From Thalassotalea sp. 42_200_T64 (GTDB lineage Bacteria; Pseudomonadota; Gammaproteobacteria; Enterobacterales; Alteromonadaceae), in contig MABC01000079.1 of the NCBI GenBank assembly GCA_002162925.1, forward strand, positions 1 through 64,000: a stretch of 64,000 nt of DNA, given 5' to 3'. A program made the translations under genes and the position numbers. Below the pieces are notes generated by a model. It did no database searches, was not told the DNA's origin, and saw nothing but the letters and a program-made list of their open reading frames with translations. Positions 27,366 through 37,009 of this stretch are shown piece after piece. The number at the start of each line of letters is the position of its first letter. The stretch's first letter is position 1.

Positions 27366-30300
27366 CTTTGCCTCCCACACTGTCGGCAAAGTCAAAATCG
27401 GTCACCATTAACTGGCTAAACAAATCTTTATAGACAGTGGATAGAATTTCAGCATGCTCAGTAATATTGGGACACTGCGGCCAAAAATATTGTAGATAGG
27501 GATCGTCGCCTAAGCCGGTAGAATAGTTATCTCCCAGCCACAGTTTTAGCAATTGTCCCTGGCGAAAGTCGTTCTCGGTAAATTTTCCTTTTTGCCAAAA
27601 CATCGTCATACCTATATCACAGTTTAATAACAAGGGTTGGCAGAGGCCTTGCTGGTAGAATCTCAGTACCTTGGTTAAGCGTTGTTTCGCATTAATAAGA
27701 GGATCAAATTTCACCACTTGCAATGCCTGTTTTTTTTCATCAAGAAAATAACCGATACTGATGACTTGCTCGCTACTGGCACCACTGTTGGCAAATAAAT
27801 GCCGTAGATACAAAGAAATAATGTCTTTCGCTTTTACCCGAGCTGGACGGTAGGTAAACTGATAACAATGATTGCCACCGCGCTCAAGGGTCAGTGTTTG
27901 ACTCAGCTTAAATTGCTGCTCGCCGCCATTGCCCTCAATCGCAACTGGAATTTGACCATTTACGCTCTCGCCCTGTGGTTTATCGACTAAAGCGGCAATT
28001 TGTTTCATTATCGCCATCGAAAAACTGGCCATCGTTGCTTGCCAGTTACTGATCACCTCTTCGGTGTTTCGATTGTCGGGGAAATTTCCTAACAGCAAGG
28101 CTTGCTGCTTTAAGCGACCGCCCGCCCGCTCGTTAACATCGGTTTTATGTTCCAGCTCAACGGTTAAAAACTCATCTTGCAATAAATATTTGCTTAAATG
28201 GTTAACGCTAAATGGCTCAGCATCTTGCAGTTGCTGTTGCTCCGCTTTAAAAAATAACTTTAAGCGTTGCTCGGCAAACACTTTTGCCGGGTTTTGTAAA
28301 AACCTGGTCACTTGCGTTAATTCAATATTGCGTTGCGGCTCAGCTATTTCTTCAAGCATTTGCGCTTCGGCACTATCGGCATGAGTGACTAGATTGTCGG
28401 CATTGGTTTTTGCCAATGCCAACCATTTTTGATCAAAACTTTGATAGCGATTATGCAATTGATAATTAGCCAAAGAGAATACCTGTAATGGTAATTGTCT
28501 TAATTGATTATCGGCGCCAAACGCTTCATTGTTGAATTTCCAGCCGTAGCCATATTCAAGGTAATTGATCAATTCTCGTAAGACAATGGATGGCTGGCGC
28601 TCATTGTTATTTTTTATGTCTCTGCCCTGATAACTTAGGTACAGCTTGTTTCTTGCCGAGATCAACGCTTCCAGAAACAGGTAGCGATCGTCACCGCGTC
28701 TCGATCTATCACCCGGTATGGCTTGACTCATCGCCATTAAATCAAAACCTAGCGGTTGTTTTTGTCGAGGAAATTCGCCGTCATTTAATCCTAATACCGC
28801 GATGACTTTAAACGGTATGGAGCGCATCGGTAACATCGAGCAAAAGGTGATTTGGCCAATCATAAATTGTCGACCAGGATCTGGCTGGCTAAAATGCTGA
28901 TTTAAATATTCACGAACTACCGATAATTCGATGTCGCCATCATAATTGGCTTGTTGGCAATATAAGGTAAACGATTCAATTGCCTGGCCAATAATGACTA
29001 AACCATTGTCATTATCGCTATCGACAAATAACTTTTCGATAAAACTTTCCAGGCATGCTTGCCATTGTTGTGCGGATTTCGCCGATGCCATATCCACACT
29101 CATCCGCTGTAATTGTTCAAGCAACAACATTAATTTACCGAGAATTATCGCATTGCTGCCCTCTACCCAGGGCAACACCAGATCATGCTGATACAACTGC
29201 TGCTCATCGCCAAAGGCAAAACCGCGAATTAACCTGGTTAAGCCCAATTGCCAGGTAAATTGTTCATTATTGTCGTCGTTACCGAGCATTTGATTCTTAT
29301 GCTGAGCATTGAGGCCCCAATGGATATTGGCTTTATCTAACCAGTCACTGATCAACTCGATGTCATTTTCATTCAAGCCAAAACGTAGCTGTAATGGCAA
29401 TAATCGTAAATAAGACAGTATTTGGCTCACGCCAAAGCGGCTGTCTGGCATACGTAACAGTTCACTGAAGGCGGCTACCAAAGGCTCCGAATCTTTACTT
29501 ACCCTATCGGCTATCGAACATGGCAATGGCGGAATGGCCTCACCGATATCTTCCCAACCGCGGACAAATACCGAATCAATATACGGTGCGTATTGCTCAA
29601 TTTGCGGGCACATCACTAACACATCTTTAGGCGTAAGACTGGGGTCTTGATTAAATTGATGCAATAAATAATCGTGCAATCCTTGTACTTCACGCAGCGC
29701 GCTGTGAGCAGACGTTATGGTTATGCTGTCGTCAATTTTAGTTAACGGCTGTTGCCGTTTATCGACTAAGGTTAAAATGTCTTTTTGGATATGAGTTAGC
29801 ACATTGGCTTTATCAGCAGACTTGCTGGTTTTGCTATCAGTATCGCTATCTTGATCAATATCGGTATCACTGTCGTCAACAATTAATTGATCGAATAACG
29901 GGATCTCAATATTCGGCGCCTGGTGCAGTAAAGTTAAAAACTCTCGCCCTTGTTGTCCCAGATTTGCTAATAGTGGGTTACTGCTGTCATCACAAATCGC
30001 ATCTTCAGGCCACTTTTCTATCTGACTTAAATAGCGCTGTTTGGCTTTCGCTTTATCGGTTTTAATGTCTCCCCAATATTCGTAACAAGGATTTAAATGA
30101 TAAAAATGTACGTCGATAACCGTAGCTAAGCTGGTTAAAAAATCAATCCACATTGGCGCTAACGCATTAATACCAAAGATTGAGATGCGAGCTGGCAATA
30201 AATGTTGGTATTGAGCGATGTTTTGCTTGGCATCCGCTATCAAGGTTTTCGGGTTATAAGGGCTTTGTTGATTTAATAACAACCAAAGGTAGGCTTGCCA

Positions 30301-30813
30301 ACGTTGATGCGCCTGACTTGCCTCGGTAAAATCATCGACTTGCTTGCCCTGAGCCCAGGCATCTATCCAGTTTGGTCGATAAATCAAATATTGTTCAAAT
30401 AAATCGGCCACTTGCACCGCCAACTGAAAACGTTTTAACGGATCTTTACCGTCAGCCGTTTGCCAGTAGTTGCTCACTTGTTGGCAATCAATATTGTTTA
30501 TTACCTCATCACTTTGCAGTAATTTATCAATTCGCCAGGCCAACACTTCTCGTGAGTATGGCGATTGCTCAGGGACTTTATCGCCAGATAACAGTCTGAG
30601 CTGCAGCCATAAAAATTGCGCAGGCAAGACAAACGCCGCATTCATGCTGATGCCAGATATGTTGGCTTGTTGCATGTTTAACCAATGTTGCATCCCGGGG
30701 TTTTGCACCAATACCACTTCTTTGGCGAGTACAGGTAAATGTGAGGTTTGTTGCACTTTATCGAATAAAGTAAGCAAGTCTTCCATGCGGTTGGCTGGGT
30801 ATATGTATATCAA
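27358..30813 (-). CDS. recC: RecBCD exonuclease V gamma subunit RecC
   Basis: RecC holds the complex together, splits the strands and reads Chi. The 1151-residue protein shows family segments YPANRMEDLL and VQNPGMQHWL at the N-terminus, FCSMLPMRSIPFKVIAVLGL, GFDLMAMSQAIPGDRSRRGD and RYLFLEALISARNKLYLSY. Length is near E. coli (1122). The only fitting start is TTG at 30813: an in-frame TAA lies five codons upstream, the ATG at 30829 is in another frame, and the N-terminus matches known RecC. It has a Ser/Asp-rich insert at ~310-335. First gene of the rec operon; no ptrA gene separates recC from recB. Confidence 0.94.
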   Translation of the reverse strand: MIYIYPANRMEDLLTLFDKVQQTSHLPVLAKEVVLVQNPGMQHWLNMQQANISGISMNAAFVLPAQFLWLQLRLLSGDKVPEQSPYSREVLAWRIDKLLQSDEVINNIDCQQVSNYWQTADGKDPLKRFQLAVQVADLFEQYLIYRPNWIDAWAQGKQVDDFTEASQAHQRWQAYLWLLLNQQSPYNPKTLIADAKQNIAQYQHLLPARISIFGINALAPMWIDFLTSLATVIDVHFYHLNPCYEYWGDIKTDKAKAKQRYLSQIEKWPEDAICDDSSNPLLANLGQQGREFLTLLHQAPNIEIPLFDQLIVDDSDTDIDQDSDTDSKTSKSADKANVLTHIQKDILTLVDKRQQPLTKIDDSITITSAHSALREVQGLHDYLLHQFNQDPSLTPKDVLVMCPQIEQYAPYIDSVFVRGWEDIGEAIPPLPCSIADRVSKDSEPLVAAFSELLRMPDSRFGVSQILSYLRLLPLQLRFGLNENDIELISDWLDKANIHWGLNAQHKNQMLGNDDNNEQFTWQLGLTRLIRGFAFGDEQQLYQHDLVLPWVEGSNAIILGKLMLLLEQLQRMSVDMASAKSAQQWQACLESFIEKLFVDSDNDNGLVIIGQAIESFTLYCQQANYDGDIELSVVREYLNQHFSQPDPGRQFMIGQITFCSMLPMRSIPFKVIAVLGLNDGEFPRQKQPLGFDLMAMSQAIPGDRSRRGDDRYLFLEALISARNKLYLSYQGRDIKNNNERQPSIVLRELINYLEYGYGWKFNNEAFGADNQLRQLPLQVFSLANYQLHNRYQSFDQKWLALAKTNADNLVTHADSAEAQMLEEIAEPQRNIELTQVTRFLQNPAKVFAEQRLKLFFKAEQQQLQDAEPFSVNHLSKYLLQDEFLTVELEHKTDVNERAGGRLKQQALLLGNFPDNRNTEEVISNWQATMASFSMAIMKQIAALVDKPQGESVNGQIPVAIEGNGGEQQFKLSQTLTLERGGNHCYQFTYRPARVKAKDIISLYLRHLFANSGASSEQVISIGYFLDEKKQALQVVKFDPLINAKQRLTKVLRFYQQGLCQPLLLNCDIGMTMFWQKGKFTENDFRQGQLLKLWLGDNYSTGLGDDPYLQYFWPQCPNITEHAEILSTVYKDLFSQLMVTDFDFADSVGGKDE

Positions 30814-30906
30814 GGATGATCCGATACATTATTATGATCTCAATAACTTGATTTAATCACAAAGTGGCGGCATTAACTAGATGAATTTAAAGATGATCTG
30901 AACTAT

Positions 30907-30952
30907 ATACCAGTCTGCATAGTAATGACTATATACTTATGCAGGATGGTAT
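30907..30952. repeat. Palindromic element ATACCA...TGGTAT upstream of recC
   Basis: ATACCAGTCTGCATA at the left and TATGCAGGATGGTAT at the right pair except for three central bases in each arm, around a 16-base loop. It has the ATACCA ends of the dispersed family but a distinct interior. It lies between the recC start and the small membrane protein gene. Confidence 0.6.
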
Positions 30953-30975
30953 AGCTGGAGAGCGATAGTTGACGA

Positions 30976-31308
30976 TTACTCGATCAGGCTATTAAAGCTC
31001 CGTTGGAAAAACTCACCAATAACGGCGACTGGGGTGATATCTCCATGGTAAGCATGGTACAGGCCCATGGCCCATAAAATAAGTACCGGTAAGGCAAATA
31101 ACCAGCCAATTATCGGGATAAAACTTAACACCACCCAAGTAAGAAACAGCCCCAAAGACTGACGTAAATGAAAGGCCGCGAAATTGGTCGGGTTATTACC
31201 ATGCAATACCAACGCTACTACCCAGCCGATTATGGTAAGGTAACTAATGATGGCAATGGTTTTGCCATCCGCCTTAAAGGCTTTGTCATCAACGTGATAT
31301 TGCGCCAT
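30976..31308 (-). CDS. DUF4870-like small membrane protein
   Basis: The 110-residue protein has about four hydrophobic stretches: ~20-40, ~55-68, ~70-85 and a short one at ~88-100. The motif NFAAFHLRQSLGLFL, followed by paired helices, is typical of the DUF4870/Tic20-like group. No function is known. The gene stands alone; recC transcription ends far away, so the two are separate units. Confidence 0.7.
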   Translation of the reverse strand: MAQYHVDDKAFKADGKTIAIISYLTIIGWVVALVLHGNNPTNFAAFHLRQSLGLFLTWVVLSFIPIIGWLFALPVLILWAMGLYHAYHGDITPVAVIGEFFQRSFNSLIE

Positions 31309-31397
31309 TATTTATACTTAAACTTTAATTATTGATACCTTAACTATGGAAAGTTTTTCAAAAAATTCAAGTGAAATAGGTATATAACAACTAAAGG

Positions 31398-31436
31398 ATA
31401 CCAATTTGATTAAGTATGTGATCAACTTGGTATTAA
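31398..31436. repeat. Dispersed ATACCAAT/TTGGTAT palindromic element, copy 4
   Basis: ATACCAATTTGAT (31398-31410) and ATCAACTTGGTATTAA (31421-31436) are inverted, with a 10-base loop. Its right end abuts the start codon of the DUF2982 gene, so it could affect translation or promoter use there. Confidence 0.7.
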
Positions 31437-31439
31437 CCT

Positions 31440-32114
31440 ATGGACATAGATAAAAGCATTCAGATAACACCTAAATCTAAACGTAACGGCCTGTTTTTGA
31501 TAGTCTTGGGGGTTATCCTATTACTGTCCTCATTTGCCCTTAACAATTTGTTTTGGGATCAGTTTAAACTACAGCTTATGCTGCTGATGTTCAGTTGTTT
31601 CATTATACTTTTGCTCGGGTTCGGCAAATATAGTGAACCTAATATCAGCTACAACATCGGCAAAGATACGATAACGTTTCATCATAGGTTCGGCAGCTGG
31701 CAAATTAACTGGCAAGACATTATTAGCCTGGGTGAAGTTAAAGCAAATAATGGATTAACTGTTTTTGGCTTGCCATATATTGGTATTAAACTCAATAAAT
31801 TGGATAATATTGCCAGTCATATTTCCCCCAGGCTTGCCAATAAGTTGCTTCATGAACAACAAGAATTAATTCGCCTGGCGGTTGAATATGAAGAGATCAG
31901 CAGTGCTCAGGCGATAATAAATTTTTCACCTTATCCACTTGCGGATAAAATAATAAAAGGCCCTGTTGCCGCCTGGTTACATCGAACGGAGGTATTGGCT
32001 ATCGCCTACGGTTATCATTTATTTTTGGCTGAAGATAGCTTCGATCAAGAATTGATGAATTTTCTATCCTTGTTAAAAAATTGTCAGCACTATGTTAAGC
32101 AGAACACGGGTTAG
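31440..32114 (+). CDS. DUF2982 family membrane protein
   Basis: The 224-residue protein has two adjacent membrane helices (~17-35 and ~43-62) and then a soluble beta-rich domain with FHHRFGSWQINWQDIISLG, resembling a PH-like fold. It fits DUF2982, a gammaproteobacterial family of unknown role. No good ribosome site is visible, because the palindromic repeat occupies that place. Its last 20 bases overlap the end of the convergent sigma-54 activator gene. Confidence 0.75.
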   Translation: MDIDKSIQITPKSKRNGLFLIVLGVILLLSSFALNNLFWDQFKLQLMLLMFSCFIILLLGFGKYSEPNISYNIGKDTITFHHRFGSWQINWQDIISLGEVKANNGLTVFGLPYIGIKLNKLDNIASHISPRLANKLLHEQQELIRLAVEYEEISSAQAIINFSPYPLADKIIKGPVAAWLHRTEVLAIAYGYHLFLAEDSFDQELMNFLSLLKNCQHYVKQNTG

Positions 32115-35100
32115 TTAACAATCTTCTTAACGTGGGCGCTGAAACATCGAGTAACCGGCTCGAGAGTTTAACGGCCAAACGTTCGGTATTACAGGCATTG
32201 GCCAAAATTGTTTGCATCATTTGTATTTTTGATTGTCCGCTATCAATTTTGATAATCTGGTTTGCAAACCGTTTGGCTAATTCTGTAACCGTTAAATTTT
32301 GTGGCGCAGCCACTGATTGCAATTTTTTCCATCGCCGGCGAAACGTACTTTCCGCAATATTTAACTGATTGGCCGCCTGTATCGCCACTTGCTGGTTATT
32401 TTCAAGACAGTGTTGATACAACAAAAGTTCGATCCAGGGGGATATTGCCAATGAGTGAAGATGGTTATCTGCCGCAATGGAAGCTGTGATGAGCTGACTT
32501 GCTAACCGTAACGTTTGTTCACTGGCGTTAACCTTATTGTGCTCATCCTGATTATTGATAATATTTTCAGAGTTCAAAATGGCCGGTTGATACATCGCTC
32601 TAACATCTGGTTTATTGACAACAGGGTAATTGTTAGTTGTAGAAGCTACCGATGCTTCTGAGTTAATAAGAGATTGTTCTGCTTGTTTAACAGAGCTCGG
32701 ATATAAAGCTAAATGTTTACATTGCAGCAATTCTTCATTACATACAATTATCGCTCGATGGACCAGGTTTTTTAGTTCACGAATGTTTCCTGGCCACTGA
32801 TAATCGACTAACGCCAGTTTTGCCTGATGGCTAAAATCATTAATCAGCTTATTATATTCATCGGCAAATACCTTTAAATAAGATTGAGCGATCAACAATA
32901 TGTCACTTTTTCGGTGTCTTAATGGGATATTTTTCAAATTGAACACATTTAACCGATAATAAAGATCTTCCCTAAATTTTCCCATCTTGATCTGTTGTTG
33001 TAAATCAACATTCGTTGCCGCGATGAGTCGGACATCGACTTTTTTATATTTACCACTGCCGATGGGTGAATATTGTTTTTCTTGCACGAAGCGCAGTAGT
33101 TTTACCTGCATTTCTATTGGTAACTCACCGATTTCATCAAGAAACAAGGTGCCACCATCAGCTCGCTGAACACAGCCAGCGACGTTTTTTTCAGCCCCGG
33201 TAAAAGCACCTTTTGTATGACCAAATAACTCACTTTCAATTAAGTTCTCTACCACGGCACCACAGTCAAATATAATGAAAGGTTTGTCTTTTCTTCGACT
33301 TGCCAAATGAATACTTTTCGCTAACATCTCCTTTCCGGTGCCAGATTCGCCAGTAATGAGCACAGTAGCATTGGTCGGAGCCACCATAGCAACCTCAGCC
33401 ATTAACTGTTCCATCTCGAAAGACTGGTACCAAAAATCAAGCTGATTATTGGCCATAGCCACTGGTGGTTTATGATTAGCAAACTGTTCTATTTTTACGC
33501 CAACATAATTACCAATATTATATAACGTGTGTTTATCTCTTACCTGTATCGAGTCATCTTGTTTGGTCTTTAGCCATAAAAAATATTTACTTGACAAGTT
33601 TGCCTTAATGGGCAAGATAAGTTCGATACCACTATCATTTAACACCGATGTAAATATCTGATTTTCTGTTACTTTCCGGTTTCCTGTCTGAGAAATTTGG
33701 GAGATAAAGTCTAATTGGTTTTGGGAGAATACAATCGCTTCAGCTAACAAATTAGGTTCTTTATGATCGGTTGCCTGTAGTAACTTTATCTTGTCATTGT
33801 CAATTTCAAAGATGGCGGCATCGTCTAACTCAAAACCATTCATAAGTTGTTGTAATAGCGCTAAATAAAATGCCTGCGATTGCTCAATCTCATCCAGATA
33901 ATTTAAAATACTCCATTGCATTAGCATTTTTTGATAATCACTTATACCGGTTTTGCTGACATTACCACTTAGTCTGTCTAAATTTCCAATTTGTAACATG
34001 GTGTTTACTTGTTGCCATTGTCTAGTTTGAGCACCACCGAGATCTCTGGCTTGTGATAAAGAAAAATTGGCATAATAAAACAATTCTACCGGCGAATAGC
34101 ATTTTTGTTCACTATTTACCGAAACTCCAACACTAAACGGTAATTTAATCTTTTCATCAAAAAACTGATACTCCGATAGATTTTTATGGAGTTTACCAAC
34201 AATGTTATTGATCTGCTCAGCCGAACTTTCAGCAAACATAATCATAAACATGGTGCCGCCATAATGTGAGGAAAGATCCGTTGGCCTGACGAAATCTCGA
34301 ATTAATTCACCTATGGCATAAAGCAACTTGTCACCAAATTCTCGACCAAACCTGAGGTTTATTTGGTCAAAATAATCTGGAGATAATAATAAAATTCCGG
34401 AAACAGCACTTTGTTTAAACGATTTACCCTGACCTTTCGACGGTAAACCCAGTGCTTTCGGTATTTTGTCCAAACTGCTTAATTGTCTTAAGATTAACAC
34501 CACACCATCAATGCCATTTGGATATTTGATTGGGGCGATAATTCCGTCGACCAATTGACTCGAGTCGTCTGTGGTTTGAATAGCAATAGGTTGGATTTTA
34601 GTTACGGTTTGTACTTTGATAGCGGTAGCGATAAATTGTTGCGTTAGTTTGCTCGACATATCTGGCCTGATCTTCAGCACAGTATACCAGGGCTTAGCAC
34701 GAACCTCAGCTTCGTCAGCAGCAAACAGCCGTTGCGCAGTATCATTTAAGGTGTTGATATTTCCTTGTTGATCAAGATAAATAAGTACATCACCAATACA
34801 AGATACAGTATTAGTTAATAAATCATTTTGATGACTGTGTTGGCGGCGAACATGCAATTTATAAAGAGCCATTTGCAAGCTGTTGTGCAATTGCTCTTTC
34901 GATGACGGCCAGTGTATTTCATCATAATCACATGGTGGATTTAGCAAAGCGTTGGCGTTTAAGTCATGATAAGGGCCAAAATTAACAAACACTACGCCCA
35001 CATTGAGTAAGGTGCAAAGTTGCTGTTTGCTATAACCAGGCGGTATTAACTCGTTATCAATACAAACTAAGTGGTAATCAGCATAGGCTTTGCTTTCAAT

Positions 35101-35223
35101 AAGCCTTTGCACATTATTCTGATAAAAATCGACTTTGATATTTTCACCAGTAAGATAAACACGGAACTCATCAACTGACAAATTTTGGCTAACCAGCAAA
35201 AGCTGGGATTGATTATTACCCAT
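32095..35223 (-). CDS. Sigma-54 activator with PAS, degenerate GGDEF, GAF-like and AAA+ domains
   Basis: Domains of this 1042-residue protein in order: a receiver-like N-terminal region without clear phosphoacceptor motifs (~1-110); PAS (~130-255); a GGDEF-type domain (~265-400) whose active site reads YGGTMF instead of GGDEF, while RPTD eight residues before it aligns with the RxxD inhibitory site; a GAF-like region (~420-585); a sigma-54 AAA+ domain (~600-835) with Walker A GESGTGKEM, GAFTGA and LFLDEIGELP; and a Fis-like helix-turn-helix (~945-972, AANQLNIAESTFRRRWKKL). GAFTGA shows it should contact sigma-54 RNA polymerase. It cannot make c-di-GMP but may bind it. It overlaps the REC-GGDEF-EAL gene by 8 bases. 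Confidence 0.9.
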   Translation of the reverse strand: MGNNQSQLLLVSQNLSVDEFRVYLTGENIKVDFYQNNVQRLIESKAYADYHLVCIDNELIPPGYSKQQLCTLLNVGVVFVNFGPYHDLNANALLNPPCDYDEIHWPSSKEQLHNSLQMALYKLHVRRQHSHQNDLLTNTVSCIGDVLIYLDQQGNINTLNDTAQRLFAADEAEVRAKPWYTVLKIRPDMSSKLTQQFIATAIKVQTVTKIQPIAIQTTDDSSQLVDGIIAPIKYPNGIDGVVLILRQLSSLDKIPKALGLPSKGQGKSFKQSAVSGILLLSPDYFDQINLRFGREFGDKLLYAIGELIRDFVRPTDLSSHYGGTMFMIMFAESSAEQINNIVGKLHKNLSEYQFFDEKIKLPFSVGVSVNSEQKCYSPVELFYYANFSLSQARDLGGAQTRQWQQVNTMLQIGNLDRLSGNVSKTGISDYQKMLMQWSILNYLDEIEQSQAFYLALLQQLMNGFELDDAAIFEIDNDKIKLLQATDHKEPNLLAEAIVFSQNQLDFISQISQTGNRKVTENQIFTSVLNDSGIELILPIKANLSSKYFLWLKTKQDDSIQVRDKHTLYNIGNYVGVKIEQFANHKPPVAMANNQLDFWYQSFEMEQLMAEVAMVAPTNATVLITGESGTGKEMLAKSIHLASRRKDKPFIIFDCGAVVENLIESELFGHTKGAFTGAEKNVAGCVQRADGGTLFLDEIGELPIEMQVKLLRFVQEKQYSPIGSGKYKKVDVRLIAATNVDLQQQIKMGKFREDLYYRLNVFNLKNIPLRHRKSDILLIAQSYLKVFADEYNKLINDFSHQAKLALVDYQWPGNIRELKNLVHRAIIVCNEELLQCKHLALYPSSVKQAEQSLINSEASVASTTNNYPVVNKPDVRAMYQPAILNSENIINNQDEHNKVNASEQTLRLASQLITASIAADNHLHSLAISPWIELLLYQHCLENNQQVAIQAANQLNIAESTFRRRWKKLQSVAAPQNLTVTELAKRFANQIIKIDSGQSKIQMMQTILANACNTERLAVKLSSRLLDVSAPTLRRLLTNPCSA

Positions 35224-37009
35224 TGAAAAACGTCACTGTGTTTTCATCTTTTGTCATCACCACGTTTTTCGTTAACAGTTTCTCAAAATCAGCCGCAACT
35301 AATGGTCGACTAAACAGGTATCCCTGAATCAATGAACAATTAAAACCTTGCAATATTTGCAACTGGGAAGTGGTTTCAACCCCTTCAGCGATGACACTTA
35401 GGTGTAACTTATCGGCTAAAGCAATAATTGCTTTTACAATAGCGGCATCATCGCTGCTTTTTGCAATGTCAGAGATGAATGAGCGATCGATTTTTAACGT
35501 GGTAATTGGAAATTTTTTCAAATAACTCAGTGATGAATAACCGGTGCCAAAATCATCGACAGCAATGCCAACCCCTAAGGCTTTAATTTGTTGCAGCCTT
35601 AAAATATTTTCTTCAACGTCGGTCATGATCGCGCTTTCTGTCAGTTCCAGTTCTAGCAAATTAGCCGGCAAGCCGGTTTGCTCTAAGACATTTTGCACCA
35701 CGCCAACCAGCGAACCGCGTTTGAATTGTATAGAAGATAAATTTATCGACATTCGACACGGCGGATAACCAGCATCTAACCAGGATTTCGCTTGTGCACA
35801 AGCCTGTTTAAGAACCCATTCACCAATTTCAATGATCAGGCCGGTTTCTTCGGCAATAGGAATAAAATCAGCCGGACTCACAAAACCTAATTCAGGATTT
35901 TGCCAGCGTAGCAAGGCTTCAACGCCAACAATTTTTTTCGATTTTACGTCCACTTGTGGTTGATAATTTAGACTAAACTCATTATTTTCTAACGCTTTTC
36001 GTAAATTTTGTTCTATTTGTAATCGCTCAATGGCACGATTATTTAATGATTCTGAATAAAACTTAAAACATTGTCGCCCCATTTCTTTAGCATGGTACAT
36101 GGCAACATCCGCATTCTTCATCAAGTTGCTCACATTTCGACCATCATCGGGATAAACAGAGATGCCTATGCTTGGGGTTACGGTCACTTCATATTGATCA
36201 ATTTTAATCGGTTGTGACACCGAATCAATGATACGTTGCGCAACTACAGCGATGTCATCGACACAGTCAACCCGGCTTAAAAACACGGTAAATTCATCAC
36301 CGCCTAAGCGTGCGACAGCAGTATTCGGCACATCTTCCTGGCCTCTGGCGAGCAGATCACAATTACGCAGGTTACTATTTAACACCTTGGCAATTTGTTG
36401 TAATACCCGATCACCAAAATTATGACCTAAGGTGTCGTTAATTCGTTTAAATCGATCCAAATCAATGAACAGCACGCCAACATGGTAGTTGCCACGGTCG
36501 GCAAGAGTTAAAAATTTTTGCAAGTGTTCATTAAAGCTTTCACGATTGGCAAGCCCGGTTAAACTGTCATGATAAGCCAAATATTGAAGTCGCTCTTGTG
36601 AGTTTTTCAACTCCCGAAGAGCATCCCTGCTACGTAACATATATTTGACTCTATGGGTGATCATCGGCCAGCGAATGGGTTTTGGTAAGAAGTCTGTGGC
36701 GCCAATTTCATAAGCTTGTAAAATTGATTGATAATCATCTGCACCGGTTACCATCAAAATGGGGATATCTTTACCGGTTTTGTGGGCCCGTATTTGTTGA
36801 CACACTTCATAGCCACTTAACCCTGGCATCTCAACATCAAGCAACACAATATCAGGTTGCATAGTGACGTATTTCACCCATGCAGTATCACCATCCGCGG
36901 CTTCTATCACTTCAAAGCCCGAGGCTTCTAAAGTATCACGCATCAGCATTAAATATGTAGGGTCATCATCACAAATTAACACTTTAGCGTTATCAATAGC
37001 TATATTCAT
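35216..37009 (-). CDS. REC-GGDEF-EAL response regulator (c-di-GMP turnover)
   Basis: The 597-residue protein has a receiver (~8-125, phosphoacceptor in IVLLDVEMPGLSG), a GGDEF domain (~170-335, intact RLGGDEFTVFL) and an EAL domain (~345-590). The EAL set is complete: VEALLRW, SINLSSIQF, ELTESAIM, VDDFGTGYSSL, IAEGVET. Both synthase and phosphodiesterase motifs therefore look usable. An 11-residue insert separates the RNCD motif from GGDEF, so product inhibition through that site may be altered. It starts within the last 4 bases of the propeller kinase gene and is its obvious phosphorelay partner. Confidence 0.94.
   Translation of the reverse strand: MNIAIDNAKVLICDDDPTYLMLMRDTLEASGFEVIEAADGDTAWVKYVTMQPDIVLLDVEMPGLSGYEVCQQIRAHKTGKDIPILMVTGADDYQSILQAYEIGATDFLPKPIRWPMITHRVKYMLRSRDALRELKNSQERLQYLAYHDSLTGLANRESFNEHLQKFLTLADRGNYHVGVLFIDLDRFKRINDTLGHNFGDRVLQQIAKVLNSNLRNCDLLARGQEDVPNTAVARLGGDEFTVFLSRVDCVDDIAVVAQRIIDSVSQPIKIDQYEVTVTPSIGISVYPDDGRNVSNLMKNADVAMYHAKEMGRQCFKFYSESLNNRAIERLQIEQNLRKALENNEFSLNYQPQVDVKSKKIVGVEALLRWQNPELGFVSPADFIPIAEETGLIIEIGEWVLKQACAQAKSWLDAGYPPCRMSINLSSIQFKRGSLVGVVQNVLEQTGLPANLLELELTESAIMTDVEENILRLQQIKALGVGIAVDDFGTGYSSLSYLKKFPITTLKIDRSFISDIAKSSDDAAIVKAIIALADKLHLSVIAEGVETTSQLQILQGFNCSLIQGYLFSRPLVAADFEKLLTKNVVMTKDENTVTFFNG

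Noticed and set aside
28064-28384. 106-codon plus-strand frame in recC
   Set aside because: Antisense shadow; no start signal and skewed composition.
30470-30856. 128-codon plus-strand frame over the recC start
   Set aside because: It runs antisense to conserved RecC sequence, and its cysteine-rich translation has no family.
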